A stretch of 64,000 nt of DNA from Isoptericola sp. BMS4 (lineage in GTDB: Bacteria; Actinomycetota; Actinomycetes; Actinomycetales; Cellulomonadaceae): the NCBI RefSeq assembly GCF_011634835.1, contig NZ_SIRP01000001.1, positions 2,497,025-2,561,024 on the forward strand, in the 5' to 3' direction. Below are positions 38,481 to 47,056 of the stretch, in pieces. The notes below the pieces were generated by a model. It worked only from the letters and a program-made list of their open reading frames with translations. It had not been told where the DNA came from and ran no database searches. The position numbers and the translations under genes are program-made. Position 1 is the first letter of the stretch, and every line of letters begins with the position of its first letter.

Positions 38481-40276
38481 CGGCGCACGGGACCGTCGGG
38501 ACCGCAGAGCCCGAAGAGCCTGCGACCGCGGGCGTCGACGCCGGGCACGACGACGCCGGTCTCGACGTCACGGGGCTCACGGTGGCGTACCCGCGCGCCG
38601 CCCGCCCCGCGCTGGACGACGTGAGCGCCCGCGTGCCTCCGGGTGAGGCGCTGCTCGTCGTCGGCCTGTCCGGGTCGGGCAAGTCGACGCTGCTCGGCGC
38701 CCTGGCCGGGGTCCTGGGGCACACCCTCGACGCGCAGGTGCACGGCACCGCGCTGGTGGCCGGGGTCGACGTCACCGCCGGCGGGCCTCTCGACGCCGCA
38801 CGGGTCGCCGCGCTCGTGCAGCAGGATCCGATCGCCCAGACCTGCCTCGACACCGTCCGCGCGGAGGTCGAGCTCGTGCTGGAGAACCACGCGGTCCCCG
38901 CGGCGCGCATCCCCGCCGCGGCCGCGGAGGCGCTCGCCGACGCCCACGCCGCGGGTCTCGCCGACCGGCGGACCGCGGAGCTCTCCGGCGGGGAGCTCCA
39001 GCGCGTCGCGCTCGCCGCCGCGCTCGCCGGCCGGCCACGCGTCCTGCTCGCCGACGAGCCGACCGCGATGCTCGACCCCCGCGCGGCCCGCGAGGTGGGA
39101 GCTCTCGTCGGCCACGTCGCGGCGGGCGGGACGACGACGGTCGTGGTCGAGCACCGCCTCGACACGCTCGCCCCGCTGCCTGCCCGCACCCTCGTGCTGT
39201 CCGACGGCCGGGTGCTCGCCTGCGGGCCCACGCCGGACGTCCTGGCCGAGCACGGCGCCCGCCTGGCCGCCGGCGGGTGCTGGGTGCCGACCCGCACCCT
39301 CCTCGCGACCGCGGGCGCGCCCGGGCCGCTCGGCACCCCCGCCACCGACGACTGGCTCCGCGACCTCGCCGACCGCCGCGGCACGCAGCCCGAGACACCC
39401 GACCCGTACCGGCCGGGCGCGCGTCGCCGCCGCCCGGACGGCGGCTTCGCGCTGCACGCCCGCGGCCTGCGCGTGCGCCGCACGCGGCGGGCCGGCGGCC
39501 CGTGGTCCCGCGCCCGGCGGGTCGACGTCGTGCACGGCGTCGACCTGAGCCTCCCGCGAGGCCGGGTGCTGGGCGTCGTCGGCGCCAACGGCAGCGGCAA
39601 GTCGACGCTGCTGCGTGGGCTCGCCGGGCTCGAACCCACCGGCGGGTCGGTGCGCGCGGGTCGCACGGCCCTCGCGGTCCAGCACCCCGAGCAGGGCTTC
39701 TTGTGCCGCACCGTCGCCGACGAGCTCGCGTACGGGCCGCGCCGCGCCGGCCTCGCCGACACCGACGTCGAGGCCGCGGTGGCGGCCGCGCTGCGGCGCT
39801 TCGGGCTCGACGGCCTCGCCGACCGCTCCCCGTACCGGCTCTCGGGCGGCCAGCAGCGGCGGCTCTCCCTCGCGGCCGCGGTCGGTGGCGACCCCGACGT
39901 GGTCCTCGCCGACGAGCCGACCTTCGGCCTCGACCGCGCCGGCACCCTCGACACGGCCGCGATCCTGCGCGCCGAGGCCGACGACGGGGCGGGAGTCGTG
40001 GTGGTGAGCCACGACCTGGAGCTGCTGGGCCGCGTCGCCGACCACGTGCTCGTCCTGCACGACGGGCGGCCGCTGGGGACCGGCCCGGCGGAGGACGTCC
40101 TCGCCGACGGCGAGCTCCTCGACGCCGCCGGCCTCGAGCGCGGGCCACTGCTGGAACGGTGGGCGGGCTGGCCCCGCCCCCGCCCGAGCCTGCGCCGCCT
40201 GCTCACCGGTCTGGACGCGGCCGTCGCGGCGGCGGCCCGCTCGGGCCTGCCGGACCGGACGGGGGCACCCGCATGA
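38477..40276 (+). CDS. ykoD: ECF transporter ATPase with two ABC domains (YkoD type)
   Basis: 599 aa with two fused nucleotide-binding domains. First: Walker A GLSGSGKST, ABC signature LSGGELQRVALA, Walker B VLLADEPTAMLDP. Second: GANGSGKST, LSGGQQRRLSLA, VVLADEPTFGLDR. The linker (about 285-335) is Pro/Arg-rich. It powers the YkoE/YkoC module. GTG 38477 overlaps the ykoE stop. Confidence 0.95.
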   Translation: MTAHGTVGTAEPEEPATAGVDAGHDDAGLDVTGLTVAYPRAARPALDDVSARVPPGEALLVVGLSGSGKSTLLGALAGVLGHTLDAQVHGTALVAGVDVTAGGPLDAARVAALVQQDPIAQTCLDTVRAEVELVLENHAVPAARIPAAAAEALADAHAAGLADRRTAELSGGELQRVALAAALAGRPRVLLADEPTAMLDPRAAREVGALVGHVAAGGTTTVVVEHRLDTLAPLPARTLVLSDGRVLACGPTPDVLAEHGARLAAGGCWVPTRTLLATAGAPGPLGTPATDDWLRDLADRRGTQPETPDPYRPGARRRRPDGGFALHARGLRVRRTRRAGGPWSRARRVDVVHGVDLSLPRGRVLGVVGANGSGKSTLLRGLAGLEPTGGSVRAGRTALAVQHPEQGFLCRTVADELAYGPRRAGLADTDVEAAVAAALRRFGLDGLADRSPYRLSGGQQRRLSLAAAVGGDPDVVLADEPTFGLDRAGTLDTAAILRAEADDGAGVVVVSHDLELLGRVADHVLVLHDGRPLGTGPAEDVLADGELLDAAGLERGPLLERWAGWPRPRPSLRRLLTGLDAAVAAAARSGLPDRTGAPA

Positions 40277-41103
40277 GCGCCCGCCCCGCCGGCACCACGG
40301 CCACCGCCCCAGGACCCCGCGGCTCGGCGCTCGCGCGCTGGAACCCGACCGTCAAGCTCGGGACGCTGCTGCTGGCAGGGGCCGCCGTCATGCTCGTCAC
40401 CGACCCCGTGACCCCGACGGTCCTGTGGGTGGCGGCCGTTCTCGCCGCGCTCACGCTCGGCCGCGTCCCCGCGGGCACCGTGGCGCGGGCACAGCTCGCG
40501 CTCGCGGCGTTCTCCGTGTCGGTGTTCTCCGCGAACCTGCTCCTGCGGCACGACGGCGACGTGCTCGCCGTCGTCGGCCCCGTGGAGGTGACGAGCGGGG
40601 CGCTCGCGGTCGCGACGTCGTTCGCGGCCCGCACGCTGTACCTCGGGACCGTCTCGGTGCTGCTGCTCACGACGACCGACCCGGTGCGGCTGATGGTGAG
40701 CCTGCACCAGCACGCCCGGCTGCCCGCGCCGACCACGTACGCCGTCCTGGCCGCGCACCGCATGGTCGAGCTGCTGCCCGCCGAGTGGCACGCGATCCGG
40801 TGCGCCCAGGCGGTGCGGGACCCGCGTCGGACGCCCGGCTCGCCGCTGCCCCGGTCACCACGCGCCCTCGGCGCCGCGACCTTCGGGCTGCTGGTCGCCG
40901 CGGTCCGTCGTGCGGAGCGTGCCACCGTCGCGCTGGAGAGCCGCGGGCTCGGGGCCGGGCCGCGCACGGTGGCGCACCCGGTGCCGCTGCGGGCCGGCGA
41001 CGTCGTGGCCGGGGCGGGCGCGCTGGTACTCGTCGGCGCGGTGGTCCTGGCCGGGTGGTGGGGCGGCTGGCTGGCGGGCCCCGCGGCCCTGACCCCGGGC
41101 TGA
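40273..41103 (+). CDS. ykoC: ECF transporter T component (YkoC type)
   Basis: 276 aa with about six transmembrane segments. The coupling helix motifs of T components are visible as Ala-Arg-containing stretches (FAARTLYLGT and AIRCAQAVRDPRR). It begins ATGAGC, overlapping ykoD by 4 nt, and completes a group II-like dedicated ECF transporter. Confidence 0.92.
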   Translation: MSARPAGTTATAPGPRGSALARWNPTVKLGTLLLAGAAVMLVTDPVTPTVLWVAAVLAALTLGRVPAGTVARAQLALAAFSVSVFSANLLLRHDGDVLAVVGPVEVTSGALAVATSFAARTLYLGTVSVLLLTTTDPVRLMVSLHQHARLPAPTTYAVLAAHRMVELLPAEWHAIRCAQAVRDPRRTPGSPLPRSPRALGAATFGLLVAAVRRAERATVALESRGLGAGPRTVAHPVPLRAGDVVAGAGALVLVGAVVLAGWWGGWLAGPAALTPG

Positions 41104-41153
41104 CGTGGCGCCGTAAGGTGTGGTTCGACGACGCCGCGACCCGGGAGGACTCC

Positions 41154-41447
41154 GTGACGATCACGCTGTGCGTGCTGCTGTGGGCGCGACCCGGCGCCGA
41201 GGACCTGCTGACCGAGTACGAGTCGCACGTGCTCGCGCTCGTGCCGCGGCACGGCGGGCGGGTGGTCTCGCGGGTACGCGCCGACTCCCCGGCGGGCGAC
41301 CTGCCGACCGAGGTCCAGGTGATCCAGATGCCCGGCGAGGACGCGCTGGCCGCCTACATGGCAGACCCGGAACGAGCCGCCCGGCTGGACGTCCGTGACC
41401 GCGCGATCGCACGGACCGAGATCGTGCGGGGCACCCCGGTCGCCTGA
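41154..41447 (+). CDS. DUF1330-like small protein (dimeric alpha/beta barrel)
   Basis: 97 aa. Pattern ITLCVLLWARPGAEDLLTEY, HGGRVVSRVRAD and VQVIQMPGEDALAAYMADPE resembles the DUF1330/ferredoxin-like dimeric barrel superfamily. The start is GTG 41154 with GGGAGGA upstream. It lies 50 nt after ykoC and may be co-transcribed; it is not YkoF. Function unknown. Confidence 0.7.
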   Translation: MTITLCVLLWARPGAEDLLTEYESHVLALVPRHGGRVVSRVRADSPAGDLPTEVQVIQMPGEDALAAYMADPERAARLDVRDRAIARTEIVRGTPVA

Positions 41448-41486
41448 CGCGACGGCCGCCCGCGAGCAGGGCCCGCAGTCGGACAG

Positions 41487-42614
41487 TCAGAACAGCAGCT
41501 GGTCCACGCCCGCCGCGTCGCGCGGCATCCCCGGCACGGCTTCGGGGCCCGGCTCCACCATCGAGCCCGCGGGATAGTCGCCGTCGTCGTGCGCGCGGAG
41601 CTCGTCGGAGAACCGGCCGGTGGCGCCGGACCCCGACCGGTGCCCGGAGGCCCCGAACCCGCGCTCGTCCAGCAGCGGGCGCACCCGCTCCCACAGCCAC
41701 GCCCGGTACTCCTGGTGCGCGTACGTGCCGCGGAAGACCCGGCGGTATCCCGGCACCGCGTGCGGGTGGTCCTTCTCCAGCCAGCGCATGTACCACTCAC
41801 GGGTACCAGGCTTGAGGTGCAGCGGCACCACGGTGACGCCCGTCGCGCCCGCGTCCGCGATCGCGTCCAGGAGGCGCCGCAGGTGGTCGGTCGAGTCGGT
41901 CAGCCACGGCAGGACGGGAGCCACCATGACCCCGCACGGCAGCCCCGCGGCGCGGATCGCCCGGACCAGGTCGAGCCGGGCCCGGGGCGTCGGCGTCCCC
42001 GGCTCCACCCGCTGCTGCAGCTCCGCGTCGTGGCGGGAGTCCGCGAAGGCCAGCGACACCCCGACACCGATCTCGACGCGCTCCGCGGCCTTCACGAGCA
42101 GCGGCAGGTCGCGACGCAGCAGCGTGCCCTTGGTCAGGATGGAGAACGGCGTGCCCGAGTCCGCGAGCGCCCCGATGATCCCGGGCATCAGCCGGTAGCG
42201 CCCCTCGGCCCGCTGGTACGGGTCGGTGTTGGTGCCCAGCGCCACGGGCTCGCGGCGCCACGACGTCCTGGCGAGCTCCGAGCGCAGCACGGTGTCCACG
42301 TTCATCTTCACCACGACCTGCGAGTCGAAGTCCGCGCCGGCATCCAGGTCGAGGTACTCGTGCGTGGGACGGGCGAAGCAGTAGAGGCAGGCGTGCGAGC
42401 AGCCGCGGTACGGGTTGATCGTCCACCGGAACGGCATGCGCGATGCGGCCGGCACCTTGCTCAGCGCGCTCTTGGCCATCACCTCGTGGAACTGCACGCC
42501 GGCGAACTCCGGTGTGCGGACCGTGCGCACCAGCCCCAGGCGCGCGAGCCCGGGCCGCTCCAGCCCCGGCAGCGCCCCGTCGTCGGCGTCGATCGACTGC
42601 CCGTCCCACCTCAT
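41487..42614 (-). CDS. Rv2578c-family radical SAM protein
   Basis: 375 aa. The [4Fe-4S] motif CSHACLYC (Cys72, 76, 79) is followed by FARPTHEYLDLDAG, and later LGTNTDPYQRAE and ILTKGTLLRRDLPLL. These motifs define the group named after M. tuberculosis Rv2578c, related to spore-photoproduct-lyase-like radical SAM enzymes. ATG 42614 gives the conserved start MRWDGQ. A perfect LexA box overlaps its promoter, so a DNA-damage role is plausible. Substrate unknown. Confidence 0.92.
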   Translation of the reverse strand: MRWDGQSIDADDGALPGLERPGLARLGLVRTVRTPEFAGVQFHEVMAKSALSKVPAASRMPFRWTINPYRGCSHACLYCFARPTHEYLDLDAGADFDSQVVVKMNVDTVLRSELARTSWRREPVALGTNTDPYQRAEGRYRLMPGIIGALADSGTPFSILTKGTLLRRDLPLLVKAAERVEIGVGVSLAFADSRHDAELQQRVEPGTPTPRARLDLVRAIRAAGLPCGVMVAPVLPWLTDSTDHLRRLLDAIADAGATGVTVVPLHLKPGTREWYMRWLEKDHPHAVPGYRRVFRGTYAHQEYRAWLWERVRPLLDERGFGASGHRSGSGATGRFSDELRAHDDGDYPAGSMVEPGPEAVPGMPRDAAGVDQLLF

Positions 42615-42622
42615 CCACGCAT

Positions 42623-42638
42623 TCGAACACGCGTTCGA
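42623..42638. promoter_or_regulatory. Perfect LexA (SOS) box
   Basis: TCGAACACGCGTTCGA matches the actinobacterial consensus TCGAAC-N4-GTTCGA at every fixed position. It lies between a TTGACG -35 (42649-42644, minus strand) and the -10 region (about 42626-42621) of the radical SAM gene, and 26 bp before the -10 of the divergent phosphotransferase gene. Confidence 0.88.
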
Positions 42639-42675
42639 CGTGCCGTCAACGACGCCTCCCCGATAGCGTGAGTGC

Positions 42676-43497
42676 GTGCCGCCCTCGATCCACACCCACG
42701 CGATCACCGTCGGGGAGACCGAGGTCCGCAAGCGCTACGTCTCGTGGTCGCGCGGGGAGGCCGACCGCGAGTGGACATGCCTGACCCTGCTCGCGGCTCA
42801 CGCACCGGGAGTCGCTCCCCGTCCTCTTCGGCGCGAGACCGAGGACGATGCCCCGGTCGTGGTGATGGAGCGGCTCCCGGGCACGCCCCTGGGTGGAGCA
42901 CCGCTCACGACACCTCAGACCGCGTCTCTGGGAGGGGTGCTGCGGAGGCTCTACTCGGTCCCGCTCGCGGCCGTCCGCGAGACCGCTCTCGGTGAGCGCC
43001 CGTACGGACCGTCCACCCTCCCAGGGGCGCTCGGCCGGTGGCTCTCCGGCCCGCACGACCTCTCGCCGTGCCAGGACGCCGGGCTCGTGCGCACCGCCGT
43101 CGCTGCCGCGCGCGAGTGGCTGGCGGCGGGCGGCGAGCTCCCGAGCCCCCGGCTGGTGTCCCTCGGCATCTCCGACCTGAACCCGGCCAACGTCCTGTGG
43201 GACGGTCGCACGTGCCGGCTCGTCGACTTCGAGGACGGCGGGCTCACGGACCCCGCCTTCGAGCTCGCGGACCATACCGAGCACCTCGCGGGCCGGCTCG
43301 CGAGGTTCGCCGATCCGCGTGCGCTGGTTCATGCGACCGGGCTGTCACCCGACGAAGTCGACCGGTGGCATGCGTACCGCCCCGTGTGGGCGACGTTCTG
43401 GCTCGCCATGCTTCTGCCGGGGAACGGTGGGTACCGCCGCAACCCGCCCGGGACCACCGAGATGCAGGCCCGCCACGTGCTCGCGCTCCTGCGCTGA
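42676..43497 (+). CDS. Phosphotransferase (aminoglycoside phosphotransferase/choline kinase fold)
   Basis: 273 aa. Catalytic loop ISDLNPANVLW (Asp and Asn kept; the usual His-Gly before Asp is replaced) and metal Asp in LVDFEDGGLTD. Mid-region VVVMERLPGTPLGG matches the hinge of APH kinases. GTG 42676 lies 7 nt after TAGCGT, so it is probably leaderless. The true acceptor (antibiotic, choline, sugar) cannot be told; resistance should not be assumed. Confidence 0.85.
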   Translation: MPPSIHTHAITVGETEVRKRYVSWSRGEADREWTCLTLLAAHAPGVAPRPLRRETEDDAPVVVMERLPGTPLGGAPLTTPQTASLGGVLRRLYSVPLAAVRETALGERPYGPSTLPGALGRWLSGPHDLSPCQDAGLVRTAVAAAREWLAAGGELPSPRLVSLGISDLNPANVLWDGRTCRLVDFEDGGLTDPAFELADHTEHLAGRLARFADPRALVHATGLSPDEVDRWHAYRPVWATFWLAMLLPGNGGYRRNPPGTTEMQARHVLALLR

Positions 43498-43518
43498 CGT
43501 CGGCGAGCCTGACCTCCG

Positions 43519-44580
43519 TCAGCGGAGGCGGGCCAGGAGCCGGCGCACGGGGTGCCGGGTCCGGCCGTGGTGCGCCTCGGCGAGCAGCACCTCCGCGACG
43601 TCGAGCGCCGCGGCCGTCACCTGACGCGGCAGCGGCGCGTCCGGGTCGACCCAGTCGTCGCCCGGGGGCGCGGGGCGCAGGTCCTCCAGGTCCCCGTGCA
43701 CCCGCACGCCCCGCTCGCCGAGCCAGCGGATCCACTCGTCGCTGCGGGCGGCCACCCACGGGTGGTCGTCGGGGCCGAGCGTGATCCGTGGCGAGTCCCG
43801 CGGCGCGAGCGCCTCGCGCACGACCACGCCGTCGACGAGGCCCGACAGCTCTCCCCCACGACGGGCGTCCTGCCCGAGCCGGCGGTTGAGCCGGCGCAGG
43901 AGCTGCGCCTCGGGGACGCCGACCGACTCGTTCGCGAGCGTCGCCTCCCGCGGCGCCCACGCGGCGTCGGCGCCGATCGCGTCGAGGAATCGGTGCCACA
44001 GGAGGTCGGGCGCCGCGCCGGGGGGCGGCGCGGTGACGACGTGGACCCGCTCGCCGGGGAGGTCCCGCGCCCAGGTGGTGAGCACGCGCACGGGGTCGAA
44101 GCCGGCCATGAAGGCGGACCGGCCCTCGCGCGCGCCGGCGAGGTAGCGCGCGTACGTCGCCCGCCCGCCGAACTTGAGGGTCTCCTGCCAGCCGCTGGTG
44201 AGCTCGCGCCCGAGGTCGCGAGCCGTGAGGACGATCCGGACCTCGGCCCCCGTGGACGCCAGGTCGTCGAGCACGCGTGCCGCCTGGTCCCGGGTCGCCC
44301 TCGCGAGGACCTCGTGGCTCAGGACGACGTCGCCGCTCGTCCGGCGGACCTGTCGCAGCAGCCGGCCCCACGCGCCGCGGACGCGCCGCACGGGCACGCC
44401 GTGGTCGGTGCCCGTGACGTCGAGGGCGGCCCAGTACTGCGTGCGCGGGTCGGCGAGCGCTCCGAGCGGGTAGTGGAGGCCGTGCCGGCCCAGCGAGCGG
44501 CGGTTGGCCTGCAGCCGCGACTGGAGGTAGGTCGTGCCCGACTTCGGTGCTCCGACGTGCAGGTGGACGTGCCTCGGCAT
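43519..44580 (-). CDS. Sulfotransferase-like P-loop protein
   Basis: 353 aa. N-terminal VHLHVGAPKSGTTYLQSRLQ contains the 5'-phosphosulfate-binding loop of PAPS sulfotransferases; EVRIVLTARDLGRELTSGWQE is the 3'-phosphate-binding region. It fits actinobacterial sulfotransferase-family proteins of unknown acceptor. ATG 44580 begins just before the P-loop strand. Not obviously in an operon with its neighbours. Confidence 0.82.
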   Translation of the reverse strand: MPRHVHLHVGAPKSGTTYLQSRLQANRRSLGRHGLHYPLGALADPRTQYWAALDVTGTDHGVPVRRVRGAWGRLLRQVRRTSGDVVLSHEVLARATRDQAARVLDDLASTGAEVRIVLTARDLGRELTSGWQETLKFGGRATYARYLAGAREGRSAFMAGFDPVRVLTTWARDLPGERVHVVTAPPPGAAPDLLWHRFLDAIGADAAWAPREATLANESVGVPEAQLLRRLNRRLGQDARRGGELSGLVDGVVVREALAPRDSPRITLGPDDHPWVAARSDEWIRWLGERGVRVHGDLEDLRPAPPGDDWVDPDAPLPRQVTAAALDVAEVLLAEAHHGRTRHPVRRLLARLR

Positions 44581-44598
44581 GGTCCCACGCTGCCACGG

Positions 44599-44622
44599 CG
44601 CCTCCCGGCTCGCCGGGAGGCG
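44599..44622 (-). terminator. Terminator downstream of the NlpC/P60-like gene
   Basis: 11-nt perfect arms CGCCTCCCGGC and GCCGGGAGGCG separated by 2 nt; the effective loop is larger. It lies 11 nt beyond the stop at 44633. Confidence 0.65.
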
Positions 44623-44632
44623 CGTCGCGGGG

Positions 44633-45217
44633 TCAGGCCGCGACCCGCACCCGCCCGTCGTCGAACACGAGCGGTGCGACTGGCGCGGGGGTCGCCACCC
44701 GGCGCGGGTACGCCTTGAGGTTGCCCTGGAACACGACGCGCCCGGGCAGGTCCAGCAGGGTCTGCGGGCGGACGCTCGCCCGCGACATGCCGAGGTCGCA
44801 GACGCCCGCGCCGCGCAGGACGTCGTAGACGAACTCCGAGCAGAAGTACCGGCGGTCGTCCTCGCGCCCCACACGCCCGCGGGCGAGGACGCCCGGGAAG
44901 TTGTACCGGTACGTGTGACCGTCCAGCAGGATCTCCGCCACCCGCGCGCGCACGGCGTCCTGCTGCGCCGGGGTCACCGGCACCTCCAGCACCAGGCCGG
45001 GCAGCTCGTCCATGCCGCGGTAGAGCGCGTCGTCGAACCGCTCGCGCTTGAAGCAGCCCGCGAACGGGTTGAGCACCCCACGCCGCCCGAAGCTGAACAT
45101 GAGGTCCAGTGCAGGGTCGAGCGCGAGCGCCGCGTGCGTGAACTCGTCCCGGGTCACCATGCGGATCAGGCGGGACGGGACGGTGGTGCTGCGAGAGAGG
45201 ACGACGTAGACGCTCAC
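44633..45217 (-). CDS. Permuted NlpC/P60 (YiiX-like) papain-fold protein
   Basis: 194 aa. The His comes first (FTHAALALD, His28) and the Cys later (YFCSEFVYDVL, Cys126), the circularly permuted order of the YaeF/YiiX group, which act on amide or ester bonds in lipids or peptides. No signal peptide. I chose GTG 45217: a TAGGTT -10 (45230-45225) ends 7 nt before it, implying a leaderless mRNA. TTG 45226 would fall inside that -10 box. Confidence 0.83.
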   Translation of the reverse strand: MSVYVVLSRSTTVPSRLIRMVTRDEFTHAALALDPALDLMFSFGRRGVLNPFAGCFKRERFDDALYRGMDELPGLVLEVPVTPAQQDAVRARVAEILLDGHTYRYNFPGVLARGRVGREDDRRYFCSEFVYDVLRGAGVCDLGMSRASVRPQTLLDLPGRVVFQGNLKAYPRRVATPAPVAPLVFDDGRVRVAA

Positions 45218-45371
45218 GGTGCCCAACCTAGCGGCGCCCGGGCCCCGTTCGTACTGATCAGCGGGCGAATCAGGGGCGATCTCAGGGATTCCTCAGGGTT
45301 GTTCGGGGGACACCCCCCGCGGAGCGCTCCGGCGGGCCACCGACCGATCATCCCGACCGTGCGACGACCCG

Positions 45372-45440
45372 CGGCGGGGCCCGACGATCGGGTGGTTCCG
45401 CGACCCGGCGCGCAACGTCCTCGCGATCATCGAGGGCTGA
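45372..45440 (+). pseudogene. C-terminal remnant of a VOC (glyoxalase/bleomycin-resistance) family gene
   Basis: The frame ends RGPTIGWFRDPARNVLAIIEG and then TGA, closely resembling the C-terminus of VOC-family proteins (GPTIGxFRDPxGNVLxxIEG). Upstream codons lose the resemblance at once and no start is present. It looks like the tail left by a deletion; a chance match is possible because only about 20 residues are involved. Confidence 0.5.
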
Positions 45441-45504
45441 GCCGGAGCGCAGTGCCGGCTCGGCCCGACCTCGGGCACCGAGGGCTGAGGGCTCGACAGG
45501 CCGC

Positions 45505-45570
45505 CAGGTCGGCAGTCCGTCCCCGGGGCGGCAGCCACGTGTGCCGACCCGGGGACGGACTGCCGACCTG
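45505..45570 (-). terminator. 23-bp perfect inverted repeat downstream of hisS
   Basis: Arms 45505-45527 and 45548-45570 are exactly complementary; the 20-nt loop contains its own CGGCA/TGCCG pair. It begins 17 nt past the hisS stop and is much longer than a terminator needs to be. Confidence 0.75.
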
Positions 45571-45587
45571 AGGACTCGTGGGTCCGG

Positions 45588-46979
45588 TCAGCCGGCGGGG
45601 ACGACGCGCGGATGCCGGTCCTCGGCGGGCGGCTCCCATGTCGCGGCGTCGGCGTCCACCTGCTCGCCCGACCGGATGTCCTTGACCTGGTCGGCTCCGT
45701 CCGCCTCGCCGTCGTCGCCGGGTTGGCCGGGGAACCAGACGAACGGGATGCCGCGACGGTCGGCGAACTTGATCTGCTTGCCGAACTTCGCCGCGGTGGG
45801 TGCCACGTCGGCGGGGATGCCGCGGGCACGCAGCGCGGCGGCGACCGCGTCCGAGTGACCGCGCGTCGCCTCGTCGGTGACGGCGACCAGCACGGCCGTC
45901 GGGACGCCGCGCGTGGCCGTGACGAGGCCCGCGGACAGCAGGCGGGAGACCAGCCGCGAGACGCCGATCGACAGCCCGACGCCGGGGTAGGTGTTCTTGC
46001 CGTCGGAGGCGAGGGTGTCGTACCGGCCGCCGGAGCAGATCGACCCGAGCTGCTCGTGGCCGACCAGCACGGTCTCGTACACGGACCCGGTGTAGTAGTC
46101 GAGCCCGCGAGCGATCCGCAGGTCCGCGACGACGACGCCCGGCGCCCGGCGGGCCGCGGCCTCGACGAGGGCGGCGAGCTCGCCCAGGCCGGTCTCGAGC
46201 AGGTCGGTACCGGCGCCGTACGACGCGGCGAGCGCCCGCACCCGGTCGACGACCGAGGCGTCGTCGCCGGAGATGCCGGCGAGCTCGAGGCACGCCTTGG
46301 CCTGCTCGGGCGTGGCGCCCTGCTCGGCCTGCAGCAGCTCGGCGACGGCCTCGGGCCCCACCTTGTCGAGCTTGTCGACCTGGCGCAGGACGCCCTCGAC
46401 GTCCTCCAGCCCGAGGCCGCGGTAGAAGCCCTCGGCGACCTTGCGGTTGTTGACGAGGATCCGCACGGGCGGCACGCCGACGTCGCGCAGCGCGGCGAGC
46501 GCGTCCGCCATCACCAGGGGCAGCTCGACCTCGTAGTGGTACGGCAGGTCGCCCGCGCCCACGACGTCGACGTCGGCCTGGACGAACTCGCGGAACCGGC
46601 CCTCCTGGGGGCGCTCGCCCCGCCAGACCTTCTGGATCTGGTAGCGCTTGAACGGGAAGGCGAGCCGGCCGGCGTTCTCCAGCACGTAGCGGGCGAACGG
46701 CACCGTGAGGTCGAAGTGCAGGCCGAGCTGCTTGTCCTGCGGCGCCGACCCCTCGGCCGCGTCGTCGGCGTCCTCCTGCAGGCGCCGCAGCACGTAGACC
46801 TCCTTGGAGGTCTCGCCCTTGCGGAGCAGCTGGTCGAGCGGCTCCACGGCCCGCGTCTCGATGCCGGCGAACCCGTGGAGCTCGAACGTGCGCTGCAGCA
46901 CGTCGAGCACGTGCTGCTCGACCACGCGGCCGTCGGGGAGCCATTCGGGGAAGCCGGAGAGCGGAGTGGGGCGTGCCAT
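45588..46979 (-). CDS. hisS: Histidyl-tRNA synthetase
   Basis: 463 aa. Class II motif 2 VWRGERPQEGRFREFVQADVDVVG, the histidine-A motif ARGLDYYTGSVYE, SICSGGRYD and VGLSIGVSRL are present, followed by the anticodon domain (AVLVAVTDEAT). A Glu/Asp-rich stretch near 430 is a lineage-specific insertion. It follows the MBL hydrolase as in the mycobacterial relA-ppiB-glyoxalase-hisS row. Confidence 0.97.
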   Translation of the reverse strand: MARPTPLSGFPEWLPDGRVVEQHVLDVLQRTFELHGFAGIETRAVEPLDQLLRKGETSKEVYVLRRLQEDADDAAEGSAPQDKQLGLHFDLTVPFARYVLENAGRLAFPFKRYQIQKVWRGERPQEGRFREFVQADVDVVGAGDLPYHYEVELPLVMADALAALRDVGVPPVRILVNNRKVAEGFYRGLGLEDVEGVLRQVDKLDKVGPEAVAELLQAEQGATPEQAKACLELAGISGDDASVVDRVRALAASYGAGTDLLETGLGELAALVEAAARRAPGVVVADLRIARGLDYYTGSVYETVLVGHEQLGSICSGGRYDTLASDGKNTYPGVGLSIGVSRLVSRLLSAGLVTATRGVPTAVLVAVTDEATRGHSDAVAAALRARGIPADVAPTAAKFGKQIKFADRRGIPFVWFPGQPGDDGEADGADQVKDIRSGEQVDADAATWEPPAEDRHPRVVPAG

Positions 46980-47056
46980 GCGCACATCTTCCCAGACCGC
47001 ACGGTCGGTCCGGGAACCCGCCCGGGGACCGGTACGCGGCGGTGGTCTCAGCGTGG

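Larger units (their letters stand above)
45218..45587. other. 370-bp gap between the NlpC/P60-like gene and hisS
   Basis: It holds the TAGGTT promoter of the NlpC/P60-like gene, three CAGGG words spaced 11-12 bp (45271, 45283, 45294), an 18-codon gene remnant (45372-45440) and the 23-bp inverted repeat after hisS. No intact gene is seen. Confidence 0.7.

Noticed and set aside
42676..43497. Aminoglycoside resistance gene
   Set aside because: The kinase fold is clear but the catalytic loop is atypical and no resistance subfamily is recognisable.
45271..45298. Three CAGGG words spaced 11-12 bp as a PhoP-like operator
   Set aside because: They do not match a known direct-repeat consensus, and there is no suitable promoter downstream on the plus strand.
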